Positions 44,140 to 52,435 of a stretch of 64,000 bases of DNA are shown one piece after another. The notes under the pieces are model-generated. The model saw only the letters and a list, made by a program, of their open reading frames with translations, was not told the DNA's origin and searched no databases. The position numbers were made by a program, and so were the translations under genes. The stretch lies in contig NZ_AP012544.1 of assembly GCF_000829055.1 (NCBI RefSeq), forward strand, positions 1,550,001-1,614,000. The letters are read 5' to 3'. How positions within the stretch are numbered: the first letter of the stretch is position 1; each line of letters starts with the position of its first letter. This DNA comes from Lacticaseibacillus casei DSM 20011 = JCM 1134 = ATCC 393 (lineage in GTDB: Bacteria; Bacillota; Bacilli; Lactobacillales; Lactobacillaceae).

Positions 44140-46716
44140 GTGCGACGACGATGGTTAAAAAACAATCCGCTGATCCTTAGTTTTTTACTGCCGGGACTGT
44201 TAGTCGGTTTTTACTTTGCTATTCGCGGCGTTTTCCCGTTTGGTTCCAGCAGCGTGCTCACGGTTGATCTGGGCCAACAGTATATTGACTTTTTTGCCTA
44301 TCTTCGTCAAACTCTGCTCGGCCACCCGGGGCAGCTTTTTTATGCCTTTAATAAAGGATTAGGCGGCGACATGTTTGGCGTCTTTGCATATTATTTACTG
44401 AGTCCGTTTAATTTGTTGGTAATTCTTTTCCCCGCTGACATGCTGGATGTTGCTGCTTTTTTGATCATGATTCTAAAAATCAGCACGGCCGGATTAACCA
44501 TGGGATGGTATGCCAAACACCACGGAATTAACGGGCTGATGATTTCCGCTTTTGGATTGGCATATGCGCTTAGCGGTTGGCTGTTGGCAAACAGTTTCAA
44601 CTTGATATGGCTAGATGCAGCGATTTTGCTGCCGCTGATCGTTCAAAGTACGGAGGCGTTGTTCACCAAAGGCCGGAACATTGCCTATATCGGCTGGCTG
44701 GCAGCTGCCCTAATCATTAACTTTTACACAGGCTATATGATCGCTTTGTTTCTGGTATTATACGCCGCTTATTGGCTCGGTGCCCATGCCAAGTCTTGGC
44801 GGCACGCCTGGCGCATCGGCCTGCGCTTTATAGGCGCCAGCTTACTGGCAGCTATGTGCAGCGCCGTGGTACTCCTTCCAACCTGGTTTCAACTTGCCCA
44901 ATCCAAAGCAACTTATACGGTCAAAACGTTCCAGTGGCGCTTTGAGTATGCCCCGGATCGCTTGTTAAGCAAGCTGATCCCGGGCAGTTTCAACTTTGAT
45001 CAAATGCCTTCAGGGTTCCCGAATATTTACGTCGGCGCCTTAGGATTTGTTCTAGCAGTCCTTTTCTTCTTATCCAGACAGCAGTCATGGCGGCAGAAAA
45101 TTGCGGCTGCCTTGGTGACTGGTTTCATGCTACTTTCCTGCATGTTCGAACCGCTGGATTTATTGTGGCATGGTTTTCAATTTCCGGTTTGGTATCCGTA
45201 TCGTTTTACATTTGTCTTGTGCTTCTGGTTCCTGAGTTTAGGTATTAGCAGTTTGGCAAAGATAGAAACAGGATTATCGCTTCAAAAGCTCGTCATTTTA
45301 CTCATCGTATTCGGGCTGATTTATGGTGATGTCGCACTTAATCTGAAACACTTCAGCTTTTTGACTTTCGGTAATCTCGTGTTTGGTATCGGTTCGCTGT
45401 TACTAGTGCTCGTGTGGCTCAGTCTGGACCAGCACCGACCGTTATGGTTTGGGTTTGCCATTGTTTTGGTCGACATGAGCGGCAGCATGATTCTGACACT
45501 GAATCAGCTGGCTTACCTCGACCACCGTGATTACCACGATTATACCGCGGCGCTCGTCCAAGGTGCCAACGCCGTTAAGAAAGAAGATCACGGATTCTTT
45601 CGCATTGGCAAAACTACAATTCGGACGCGTAACGATCCGATGACTGGCAACTATCGCGGGGCCGACCAATTTAACTCGCTGCTCGAGCCAGCTTTACCGA
45701 AGTTCTTGGGGCAAATTGGCCAACCCGAAGACGATGGCTCGGTGGCATACACCAATGGCACGTTAATCACGGATAGTCTGTTGGGGATGAAATACTTTTT
45801 AACGCCGACTCATGCGCAGAACTCCCTACCCGATGCCGGACAACGGCCTGATTTAAAATGGTATCGGCAAGTAAACCAAGTTGGGCCCTGGAAAATCCTG
45901 CGGTCCCCATTCGCTCAACAAATCGGTTTTGCGGCCAGCACCGATTTACTGAAACAGCAGCTTTATAGTGACACGCCTGTTGCCAATCAATCGTTTATTC
46001 TCCAGGCCGCCCTGGGAAAAGACACCGATCCTTATTTTAGCGCCTTGCCACTCCCCGAACCGACGCTTTCGGGCGTTCGCCGCACGACATCAAATGGCAC
46101 GTCGACATTTACTAAGGTTGGCAAGGGCCGCCATACTGTGACCTATCGTTTTAAACCGCAAGCGGGAAAATGCTACGTTCTGACGCTTGGCAGCCATTTT
46201 GCCAATCACCTGGTGAACCTCAAACAAAATGGAAACGCTGTGACGCTCCCTGATAGCTTTAACGACACGATCACTGTAAATGTCACGCCTAAAAAGGGTC
46301 TCCAGGAGCAAACATTAACTTTTCAGCTCAATAAAAAAGAGGCGTGGTTTGACAATGTCAGCCTGTATCAAGCTGACGTCGGCACTATTCTACGCGATCT
46401 CAAACAATTACAAGCAAGCGGTTGGCGGGTTAAACGCGCTACTGACACCACCATTGCAGCTAATGTCACCATTCGTAAACCAAACCAAATGATGCAAACA
46501 ACGATCCCAACGGCACCAGGCTGGCACGTCAGCGTTAACGGGAACCCAGTTTCGGTTAAAACCAGTCTCGGCATTTTCATGGCCATTCCGCTTAAGACTG
46601 GGCATTATCACATTACCATGCGCTACACGCCGCCATTATTGGGCTGGGGCAGTCTGGTAACGGTTATCGGTTTACTCCTGACGGCAGGCTGGTGGTATCG
46701 CCAAACTCGCAAATAA
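44140..46716 (+). CDS. YfhO family multi-pass membrane protein
   Basis: An 858-aa protein starting with GTG (MRRRWLKNNPLIL), with about a dozen membrane helices in the first ~460 residues. An early extracytoplasmic loop carries SSVLTVDLGQQYIDFFAYLR, the YfhO/GT-C-type acidic motif. A large extracytoplasmic domain follows, then one terminal helix before WWYRQTRK. YfhO proteins are thought to glycosylate lipoteichoic acid or lipid-linked polymers in Gram-positives; substrate here is unknown. It is divergent from the PBP gene. Confidence 0.9.
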   Translation: MRRRWLKNNPLILSFLLPGLLVGFYFAIRGVFPFGSSSVLTVDLGQQYIDFFAYLRQTLLGHPGQLFYAFNKGLGGDMFGVFAYYLLSPFNLLVILFPADMLDVAAFLIMILKISTAGLTMGWYAKHHGINGLMISAFGLAYALSGWLLANSFNLIWLDAAILLPLIVQSTEALFTKGRNIAYIGWLAAALIINFYTGYMIALFLVLYAAYWLGAHAKSWRHAWRIGLRFIGASLLAAMCSAVVLLPTWFQLAQSKATYTVKTFQWRFEYAPDRLLSKLIPGSFNFDQMPSGFPNIYVGALGFVLAVLFFLSRQQSWRQKIAAALVTGFMLLSCMFEPLDLLWHGFQFPVWYPYRFTFVLCFWFLSLGISSLAKIETGLSLQKLVILLIVFGLIYGDVALNLKHFSFLTFGNLVFGIGSLLLVLVWLSLDQHRPLWFGFAIVLVDMSGSMILTLNQLAYLDHRDYHDYTAALVQGANAVKKEDHGFFRIGKTTIRTRNDPMTGNYRGADQFNSLLEPALPKFLGQIGQPEDDGSVAYTNGTLITDSLLGMKYFLTPTHAQNSLPDAGQRPDLKWYRQVNQVGPWKILRSPFAQQIGFAASTDLLKQQLYSDTPVANQSFILQAALGKDTDPYFSALPLPEPTLSGVRRTTSNGTSTFTKVGKGRHTVTYRFKPQAGKCYVLTLGSHFANHLVNLKQNGNAVTLPDSFNDTITVNVTPKKGLQEQTLTFQLNKKEAWFDNVSLYQADVGTILRDLKQLQASGWRVKRATDTTIAANVTIRKPNQMMQTTIPTAPGWHVSVNGNPVSVKTSLGIFMAIPLKTGHYHITMRYTPPLLGWGSLVTVIGLLLTAGWWYRQTRK

Positions 46717-46728
46717 TCGTGAAACGAG

Positions 46729-46775
46729 CAAAAAGAATCCTTGGGCAATAACAACTAACCCAAGGATTCTTTTTG
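46729..46775. terminator. Bidirectional terminator
   Basis: AAAAAGAATCCTTGGG/CCCAAGGATTCTTTTT 16-bp perfect stem between the convergent YfhO gene and the lia cluster. Confidence 0.92.
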
Positions 46776-46816
46776 TGCACAGGTTACTGACATGCTAAGT
46801 GTGACAGCAAACTAGT

Positions 46817-47116
46817 CTATTCTTCTTTAAATTCGTACTTAGGTTCATCCAGATGGGCATCGTAATCAACCGTCATTGCAAGGTTTTCAAAGAACCATGC
46901 GTCGGTCGGATTGACGAAATAAGTCACGCCGTCTTTTTCGACCGACATGATTGGATGCTCAGGGTGGTCATCCCTTGTCATGCCCACGCTAAAACCATCA
47001 TGAACCTGGGTCTTCCCATAAGCTTTGCCGAAGAAACGAATGCCGGCACCTTGATCCGGTAAATTTAATTCACGGTGAAACCATTGACTTGCTTTATCAG
47101 TGATCGCGAGTTGCAA
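46817..47116 (-). CDS. HesB/IscA-like (YneR-type) protein lacking cysteines
   Basis: A ~99-aa protein with the HesB/YneR fold pattern: LAITDKASQWFHRELNL, IRFFGKAYGK, FSVGMTRDDHPE and YFVNPTDAWFFENL. It has no cysteine, so it cannot be an Fe-S scaffold like IscA. A TTG start is chosen: AAGGAG lies nine bases upstream. Two ATGs between them are closer to the ribosome binding site and are possible alternatives. It overlaps the end of the response regulator, so it is translated with the lia operon. Confidence 0.75.
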   Translation of the reverse strand: MQLAITDKASQWFHRELNLPDQGAGIRFFGKAYGKTQVHDGFSVGMTRDDHPEHPIMSVEKDGVTYFVNPTDAWFFENLAMTVDYDAHLDEPKYEFKEE

Positions 47117-47762
47117 CCCCATCATCTCCTTGATCATTTTTGACCAGACCATGCTTGAGCGCATAGATTGCCGCCTGGGTCCGATCCTCGACATCCAACT
47201 TGGCTAATATGTTTGAGACGTGCGTTTTAACCGTTTTCAATGTAATAAATAGCGCTGTGGCAATTTCCTGATTCGACTTGCCTTGCGCAATCAACTGCAA
47301 AACTTCGCGTTCGCGGTTGGTCAGTTCGTCATACTGCGGTTGCGGATGATTCATGCGATTCATCATCTTAGTGGTCACTTGCGGCTCAAGTACCCGTTCG
47401 CCCTTGGCAGTCTGGCGGATGGCTTTGGCAATTTCTTCCGCTGTGGCGGTTTTCAGAATATAACTCGCCGCCCCTGCCTCCATGGCTGGATACACTTTGG
47501 CATCATCGATGAAACTGGTCAAAATGATAATCCGCGCTTGCGGCCATGCTTTCAGAATCTCCTTAGTCGCCGTAATGCCGTCTTTTACCGGCATCACCAG
47601 ATCCATCAAGATAATATCAGGCCGATCTTTCAACGCCATATCGACGCCTTCCTGGCCGTTCTCGGCTTGATCGACCACCTCTAAGTCAGGCTGAACGCCA
47701 ATATAAGTCGCCAGTCCCAATCGAACCATTTCGTGATCATCAACGATCAATACTTTAATCAT
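47097..47762 (-). CDS. liaR: LiaR/VraR-type response regulator (NarL family)
   Basis: A 221-aa regulator with a receiver domain (MIKVLIVDDHEMVRLG; phospho-acceptor in IILMDLVMPVKDG; Lys in ILTSF/YILKTA) and a C-terminal LuxR-type helix-turn-helix (ELTNREREVLQLIAQGKSNQ, then LFITLKTVKTHVSNIL). It overlaps the kinase stop by eight bases. In relatives it activates the envelope-stress response to antibiotics that target lipid II or membranes. Confidence 0.93.
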   Translation of the reverse strand: MIKVLIVDDHEMVRLGLATYIGVQPDLEVVDQAENGQEGVDMALKDRPDIILMDLVMPVKDGITATKEILKAWPQARIIILTSFIDDAKVYPAMEAGAASYILKTATAEEIAKAIRQTAKGERVLEPQVTTKMMNRMNHPQPQYDELTNREREVLQLIAQGKSNQEIATALFITLKTVKTHVSNILAKLDVEDRTQAAIYALKHGLVKNDQGDDGVATRDH

Positions 47763-48819
47763 GCGCAACATCCTTTGATAACGGTACTCTGACTTCAACA
47801 CTGGTTCCTTGACCGACTACGCTCACGACCTTGGCTGTTCCACCCATGGCCGCCGCGCGTTCCTTGATATTGGCAAGACCATAGTTACCGTTGCCACTAG
47901 TTTCTTTTGGATCAAACCCAACACCATCATCCACCATACGCAAAATAACCATATCTTGCAACCGCTTCAGATAAACTTCAAGGCTATCGGCTTTAGCATG
48001 GCGTAATGTATTACTAAGCAGCTCTTGAACAATCCGGAAAAGATTATCCTCAGTCGCCGCATTTAACTTAATGTCATCCAATTGCCATGTGATTTTGATT
48101 GTAATCTTGGTTTGCAATTCTTTCAACAACTGGATAATCCCCTGCTTTAGCGATTTGCCTTCAAGATTAGTCGGACGTAGATGCAATAGCAACGCCCGCA
48201 TTTCCGCCTGGGCTTCATTGATCACTTTCTGAATCGTATCCAACTGCTTCTGCAAAGCTTCCTGCTTAGGGTCGCGTTCCGCGACACTCCGCAGTGCGGA
48301 CAACATCATCATCGCCGCAAACAACTGCTGGGAAACGGAATCATGCAGTTCCCGAGCTAACCGATGCCGTTCACCGGTTAGAATGGCCTCACGGGTTTCG
48401 CCGGAAAAGCGGACAGGCGTATTACTGTAACGTTCAATCTCACGTTGTAAGCGTATCATTTTTTGCCGTAACGCTTCAAGCAAGTCAGCCGGCTGCTGGC
48501 CTAATGCAGCAACTGCTTGCTGAGAGCGATTAAAAATCGGCGCCTGATATTGTCCGGCATTTAATTGCGCCAGACGACTATCCAGTTGATTGCGCATCAC
48601 CCGTTGGCGCCATAAAACAATCACGGTGGCGCCGGAACTGATCAGTAAGGCTCCAATAAAAAGGTAAACAAATAACGGCGCTGAAAGCACATTTGCTAAC
48701 AACAGCTGCAAAAAATCATGATGGGTCACTTTTGCCAGCATAAACACCAAACAGGCCTCGACCAAAATCGTCCAGACCAGCAGGATCATAAAAAAACCGA
48801 CTAACATCCGTCTTCTCAT
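47755..48819 (-). CDS. liaS: LiaS/VraS-type sensor histidine kinase
   Basis: A 354-aa intramembrane-sensing kinase: two N-terminal helices (residues ~7-30 and ~42-65) with only a short outside loop, a HAMP-like linker, HisKA_3 dimer domain with phospho-acceptor in RLARELHDSVSQQLFAA, and the ATPase with NTLRHAKAD and VDDGVGFDP. It overlaps both neighbours by 4-8 bases. Confidence 0.93.
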   Translation of the reverse strand: MRRRMLVGFFMILLVWTILVEACLVFMLAKVTHHDFLQLLLANVLSAPLFVYLFIGALLISSGATVIVLWRQRVMRNQLDSRLAQLNAGQYQAPIFNRSQQAVAALGQQPADLLEALRQKMIRLQREIERYSNTPVRFSGETREAILTGERHRLARELHDSVSQQLFAAMMMLSALRSVAERDPKQEALQKQLDTIQKVINEAQAEMRALLLHLRPTNLEGKSLKQGIIQLLKELQTKITIKITWQLDDIKLNAATEDNLFRIVQELLSNTLRHAKADSLEVYLKRLQDMVILRMVDDGVGFDPKETSGNGNYGLANIKERAAAMGGTAKVVSVVGQGTSVEVRVPLSKDVAHD

Positions 48820-49520
48820 ACTGCCAGCACCTCCAAGTCGCCCACCACCACATTCGTGACAATGTGGATTCGGCGCGGTGCATCGTCGTAATCCTGCGAA
48901 TAAGCGGTCACACTTTGGCTATGCAGCATCGAATCGGAATCTTCAAAATGCAGTCGCCCATAAAACGTCGCATGTTCCACTGCAACGCCAACACCCACGG
49001 GAACCAAAATTCTGGTTTTCCCAAAGCCTTTGCGAATCATAATCACGCTGTCGCCTTTGGGTAAAAAAGTGTCACCCAGGTCAATGATGGTATCACCGGC
49101 TGGCACCACCATGTTGATGTCATCCCAATCGTAACTGGGTGCAATCGTTTGCCGCCCCGCCCAGGAACGAATGGTTCGCCGTCCGGCTTTTTTACCTGGA
49201 GCCTCCGTTACCGGCGCAACGTACTGTTTATGATTCCAAACCGAAAAGCCTGCTTTGGGTTTGGTCAGAACCATCATCAAAAAGATCCCGGCCACCATCA
49301 ATATGAGCCAAATCGCGGGATTAATAAAAATACCCAGTATCATTAAAACACCGCCAAACGTGACACTGAAAGTCCGCAGCCGGTGCCAGTGCATCCCTAA
49401 GAAAAGAAATAGAAAGCCAATCAGGATCGTTGCCAACGCCATGGGATTCGTAATGATCTGGAATCCTAGCCAGAGTAAGAGCGCAAATTCAATCCCCAAA
49501 AACAGTTGCCAGCGGCGCAT
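48816..49520 (-). CDS. liaF: LiaF-like membrane regulator of the cell-envelope stress system
   Basis: A 234-aa protein with four N-terminal membrane helices (first ~95 residues) and a C-terminal beta-rich DUF2154-type domain (DTIIDLGDTFLPKGDSVIMI, then RKGFGKTRILVPVGVGVAVE). In Bacillus and relatives LiaF keeps LiaS inactive without stress. It is first of the liaF-liaS-liaR-hesB unit, with AGGAGGG upstream. Confidence 0.88.
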   Translation of the reverse strand: MRRWQLFLGIEFALLLWLGFQIITNPMALATILIGFLFLFLGMHWHRLRTFSVTFGGVLMILGIFINPAIWLILMVAGIFLMMVLTKPKAGFSVWNHKQYVAPVTEAPGKKAGRRTIRSWAGRQTIAPSYDWDDINMVVPAGDTIIDLGDTFLPKGDSVIMIRKGFGKTRILVPVGVGVAVEHATFYGRLHFEDSDSMLHSQSVTAYSQDYDDAPRRIHIVTNVVVGDLEVLAV

Positions 49521-49608
49521 TTGCGATCCCTCCTTTTAATCAAACTCGTGAATTTATCTGGCAGTGAGGCATCACCAAATTCGTACCCGACTACCATATT
49601 CTTGATTT

Positions 49609-49614
49609 ATTATA
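49609..49614 (-). promoter_or_regulatory. Possible -10 of the liaFSR promoter
   Basis: Minus strand TATAAT ~90 bases upstream of liaF. No good -35 is seen, which would fit an activator-dependent promoter, but no LiaR box could be assigned. Confidence 0.4.
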
Positions 49615-49683
49615 ACGAATCAAATGCTCGCTAGCTTAGGGCGTAAGGCTGATATTCACCTGCAAATGACATTCACTCATAAT

Positions 49684-49737
49684 AAAAGCCGGCAACCACG
49701 TTCTCTTAATCAGGATGTGACTGCCGACTAGCTTTTT
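49684..49737 (-). terminator. Terminator of greA
   Basis: Minus strand AAAAGCTAGTCGGCA/TGCCGGCTTTT with a 25-nt loop, immediately after greA. Confidence 0.7.
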
Positions 49738-49748
49738 ATGAATCAGGA

Positions 49749-50219
49749 CTAGCCTTCAACTTTTGTAATCGTCACGGTCATTTCGCCGCCTGGGGTGTTA
49801 ATGGTAACTTTGTCGCCAACTTTACGACCAATAAGTCCTTGTGCAATGGGACTTTCATTACTGATCTTGCCATTGAAAGCATCGGCTTCCGCTGCCCCGA
49901 CAATTTCGTATGTTTCCTCGTCGCCGTCTTCTTCAAAGGTCACTTTTTTACCAATGGAGACTTCGTTTTTAGCAACTGCCTTAGCGTCAATGATCTCAGC
50001 GTACCGCAACATTGTCTGAATCGTCACGATCCGATTTTCAAGTGTGGATTGTTCATCCTTGGCTGCTTCATATTCGGAGTTTTCGGACAAATCGCCGAAC
50101 CCCCGGGCTACCTTGATCCGCTCAATAACTTCTGGGCGTTTCTTGGTTTTTAGTTCCTCAAGTTCGTTTTCAAGTTTCTTTTTACCTTCTGCTGTCATCG
50201 GATAGCTTTTGTCTGCCAT
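49749..50219 (-). CDS. greA: Transcription elongation factor GreA
   Basis: It stimulates RNA polymerase to cleave backtracked transcripts. The 156-aa protein has the N-terminal coiled coil with the acidic tip ([15 protein letters not shown]) and the C-terminal FKBP-like domain ([17 protein letters not shown]). AGTGAGG ribosome binding site. Confidence 0.96.
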   Translation of the reverse strand: MADKSYPMTAEGKKKLENELEELKTKKRPEVIERIKVARGFGDLSENSEYEAAKDEQSTLENRIVTIQTMLRYAEIIDAKAVAKNEVSIGKKVTFEEDGDEETYEIVGAAEADAFNGKISNESPIAQGLIGRKVGDKVTINTPGGEMTVTITKVEG

Positions 50220-50253
50220 AAAATACTTACCTCACTTCTTATTTTCCTTAGTC

Positions 50254-50282
50254 ACTTTATTAATCCGGGAGCCATTTGTCAA
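50254..50282 (-). promoter_or_regulatory. Promoter of greA
   Basis: Minus strand consensus TTGACA (50277-50282), 17-base spacer, TAAAGT (50254-50259), directly after udk. greA can thus be expressed independently of udk. Confidence 0.75.
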
Positions 50283-50285
50283 TGG

Positions 50286-50924
50286 CTACTCTTGTAAACC
50301 GCGTTCCGCTAGAATGGCTTTGATCTTGGTCACCAGTAAATCAATGGCGACCTGATTCTGACCGCCTTCCGGAACGATCAGATCCGCATAGCGTTTCGTT
50401 GGTTCAACAAATTGATGATACATCGGTTTTACGGTTTTTAAATATTGATTAATAATTGAATCTAGTGTCCGCCCGCGCGAAACCATGTCGCGCCGGATCC
50501 GACGAATGACACGAATATCGTCATCTGTATCGACAAATACCTTAATGTCCATCATGTTACGTAACGACTCATCATCAAGAATCAGAATCCCTTCAAGAAT
50601 GATCACATCTTTAGGCTCAAGATGCACTGTTTTATCCGAGCGATTATGAATCGTGTAATCATAGACCGGTTGATCAACTGCATGACGATGGATCAACTCA
50701 TCCAGATGATGCTTCAGTAGCGGAGTGTCAAACGCCAACGGATGATCATAATTGATTTTCTTCCGCTCCGAGAACGGTTTGTCGCTTTTCTTATAATACG
50801 CATCCTGTGCCAGTAAGAGCAAGGAATGCCCGGAAAAGTGATCGAAAATCGCCCGACTTACGCTGGTCTTGCCACTGGCAGAACCACCAGTCACACCGAT
50901 CACAATGGGTTTCTTTTGCTGCAT
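50286..50924 (-). CDS. udk: Uridine kinase
   Basis: It phosphorylates uridine/cytidine in pyrimidine salvage. The 212-aa protein has P-loop [12 protein letters not shown], the [12 protein letters not shown] and [11 protein letters not shown] substrate segments, and IILEGILIL. Start [10 protein letters not shown] by AAGG seven bases upstream; the in-frame extension continues into the hairpin toward the IS and was rejected. IS30 copy 1 lies ~105 bases upstream, between mltG and udk. Confidence 0.95.
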   Translation of the reverse strand: MQQKKPIVIGVTGGSASGKTSVSRAIFDHFSGHSLLLLAQDAYYKKSDKPFSERKKINYDHPLAFDTPLLKHHLDELIHRHAVDQPVYDYTIHNRSDKTVHLEPKDVIILEGILILDDESLRNMMDIKVFVDTDDDIRVIRRIRRDMVSRGRTLDSIINQYLKTVKPMYHQFVEPTKRYADLIVPEGGQNQVAIDLLVTKIKAILAERGLQE

Positions 50925-50978
50925 CTGCTGGCCTTCTTTCAATTTAAATCGTTGACAGAAAAAACTGCGCACAACAGC

Positions 50979-51030
50979 CTTGGAAAAGATGTCCAGCATT
51001 CAAGCATCATTTCCAAGGCCGTTTTTCTTT
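50979..51030 (+). terminator. Terminator-like hairpin next to IS30 copy 1
   Basis: GCCTTGGAAA/TTTCCAAGGC stem (20-nt loop) followed on the plus strand by CGTTTTTCTTT. No plus-strand gene precedes it. Its T-tract is the direct repeat that flanks the IS. Confidence 0.6.
51017..51030 (+). repeat. 14-bp direct repeat, left side of IS30 copy 1
   Basis: GGCCGTTTTTCTTT, identical to 52291-52304. Probable target-site duplication. Confidence 0.75.
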
Positions 51031-52290
51031 CGCGCATTTTAGAATCAAGTTAGCCACTGTCTCAAAATTTTTTGGACAATAAAAAACATCAAGAACAGAT
51101 ATCCTGTATCATTGAAGTTCCTACACAAACAATGGAAGAGGATATTGTCTTGATGCAGAAACAGGATAGCACACACCGCCAAAAAGGTCAGCACTTAACA
51201 TCACTCGAGCGCGGAAAAGTGGCCGGATTCCGCCAAGCTGGGAAGTCCAATCGTTGGATTGCTGCTGAAATTGGCGTCTGCCCGCAGACCATTAATAATG
51301 AAATCAAGCGAGGTACAGTAGATCAGGTCAAGAAGAGTAATGGCAAGCGCGTCTACCATCGACAATACCTGCCAGAGGCTGCTCAGGCACGTTACGAGAC
51401 TGCACGCTTGAGCTGCCATCGTCCTGACAAGTTCGCCAGCGTACAGGTCTTCTTAGCCTGGTACGTACAGCGAGCTAAGCAGGACAAATGGTCGCCGGAT
51501 GCTTCAATCGGCTATGCCAAGCGACACAAGCTGTTTACTCCTGAAGAGCTTGTTTGTGCCTCGACTTTGTACCAGTACATTGACGACCAACGCCTAGAGA
51601 TTCGAAATATCGACCTGTTGGAGAAGACTAAGCGGAAGACCTCTCACCAGCACCACACCAAGGCTAAGCGCCTGGCTGGCCGCAGTATCGAGGAACGGCC
51701 TAAGGTCGTTGAACGACGCAGGCAGTTCGGTCACTGGGAGATGGATACCATTGTCGGTAAACGCAATGGCAAGGAGAGCGTCATCTTGACTCTGATTGAG
51801 CGCAAGACCCGTTGCCAACTTCTCCGCTTGATCGAAGGACGAGATGCAGACTCTGTGAGCTATGCATTGCGTGGAATCAAGCGCGAATGGGGAGCTTGCA
51901 TCAAGACCATCACAGCCGACAACGGACCCGAGTTCACCGCCTTAAATACTGCTTTTGCTGGGACGGAAACTGAGATCTTCTACGCCCATCCTTACACGTC
52001 CTGCGACCGTGGCACCAACGAGGCACATAACCGGATGATCCGCCAGGACTTCCCTAAGGGCATGTCCCTAGATGACATTAGCCCTAGTCAAGTGCAGGCC
52101 ACGCAAGACCGCTTGAATCAGTTGCCTCGCAAACAACAGGGCTACTGCACACCCCAGCAAAACTTTGAGGCCGAAGCTCGGCGCGTTCGCCGCATGGCCC
52201 AGTAGTCTCTCTAGCGCCACAACTTCTATTTGATAACGGCCTGTTCTGGGATTGTCCTCAACGACTGGCTAACTTGTTCTTGCAATTTAC
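51031..52290 (+). mobile_element. IS30-family insertion sequence, copy 1
   Basis: A 1260-bp element between 14-bp direct repeats. Subterminal inverted repeats CAAGTTAGCCA (51046-51056) and TGGCTAACTTG (52266-52276) lie 14-15 bases inside the ends, with further matching blocks GGACAAT and AGAACAG deeper on each side. Carries one intact transposase. It separates mltG from udk. Confidence 0.85.
51153..52205 (+). CDS. IS30-family transposase (copy 1)
   Basis: A 350-aa DDE transposase. The N-terminal helix-turn-helix (LTSLERGKVAGFRQAGKSNR, then IGVCPQTINNEIKRG) binds the ends. The catalytic triad is Asp in HWEMDTIVG, Asp in TADNGPEF and Glu in RGTNEAHNRMIR. The ATG at 51153 is chosen after AGAGGATATTGTCTTG and to match copy 2; a longer in-frame frame runs into the conserved leader. 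It appears intact. Protein identity to copy 2 is roughly 70% by eye. Confidence 0.92.
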   Translation: MQKQDSTHRQKGQHLTSLERGKVAGFRQAGKSNRWIAAEIGVCPQTINNEIKRGTVDQVKKSNGKRVYHRQYLPEAAQARYETARLSCHRPDKFASVQVFLAWYVQRAKQDKWSPDASIGYAKRHKLFTPEELVCASTLYQYIDDQRLEIRNIDLLEKTKRKTSHQHHTKAKRLAGRSIEERPKVVERRRQFGHWEMDTIVGKRNGKESVILTLIERKTRCQLLRLIEGRDADSVSYALRGIKREWGACIKTITADNGPEFTALNTAFAGTETEIFYAHPYTSCDRGTNEAHNRMIRQDFPKGMSLDDISPSQVQATQDRLNQLPRKQQGYCTPQQNFEAEARRVRRMAQ

Positions 52291-52304
52291 GGCCGTTTTT
52301 CTTT
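52291..52304 (+). repeat. 14-bp direct repeat, right side of IS30 copy 1
   Basis: GGCCGTTTTTCTTT, the partner of 51017-51030. Confidence 0.75.
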
Positions 52305-52435
52305 AATTGAGTCACTAAACTTTCGCCATTGATTCTAACACGATAAAACTGCTCCGTCTTGCCTGTCAAGATCAACCCACAAGTAAATCATGCTACTAAA
52401 GTCGTGGATAAGGGGCGCTAGGGCCAACATGTAAA

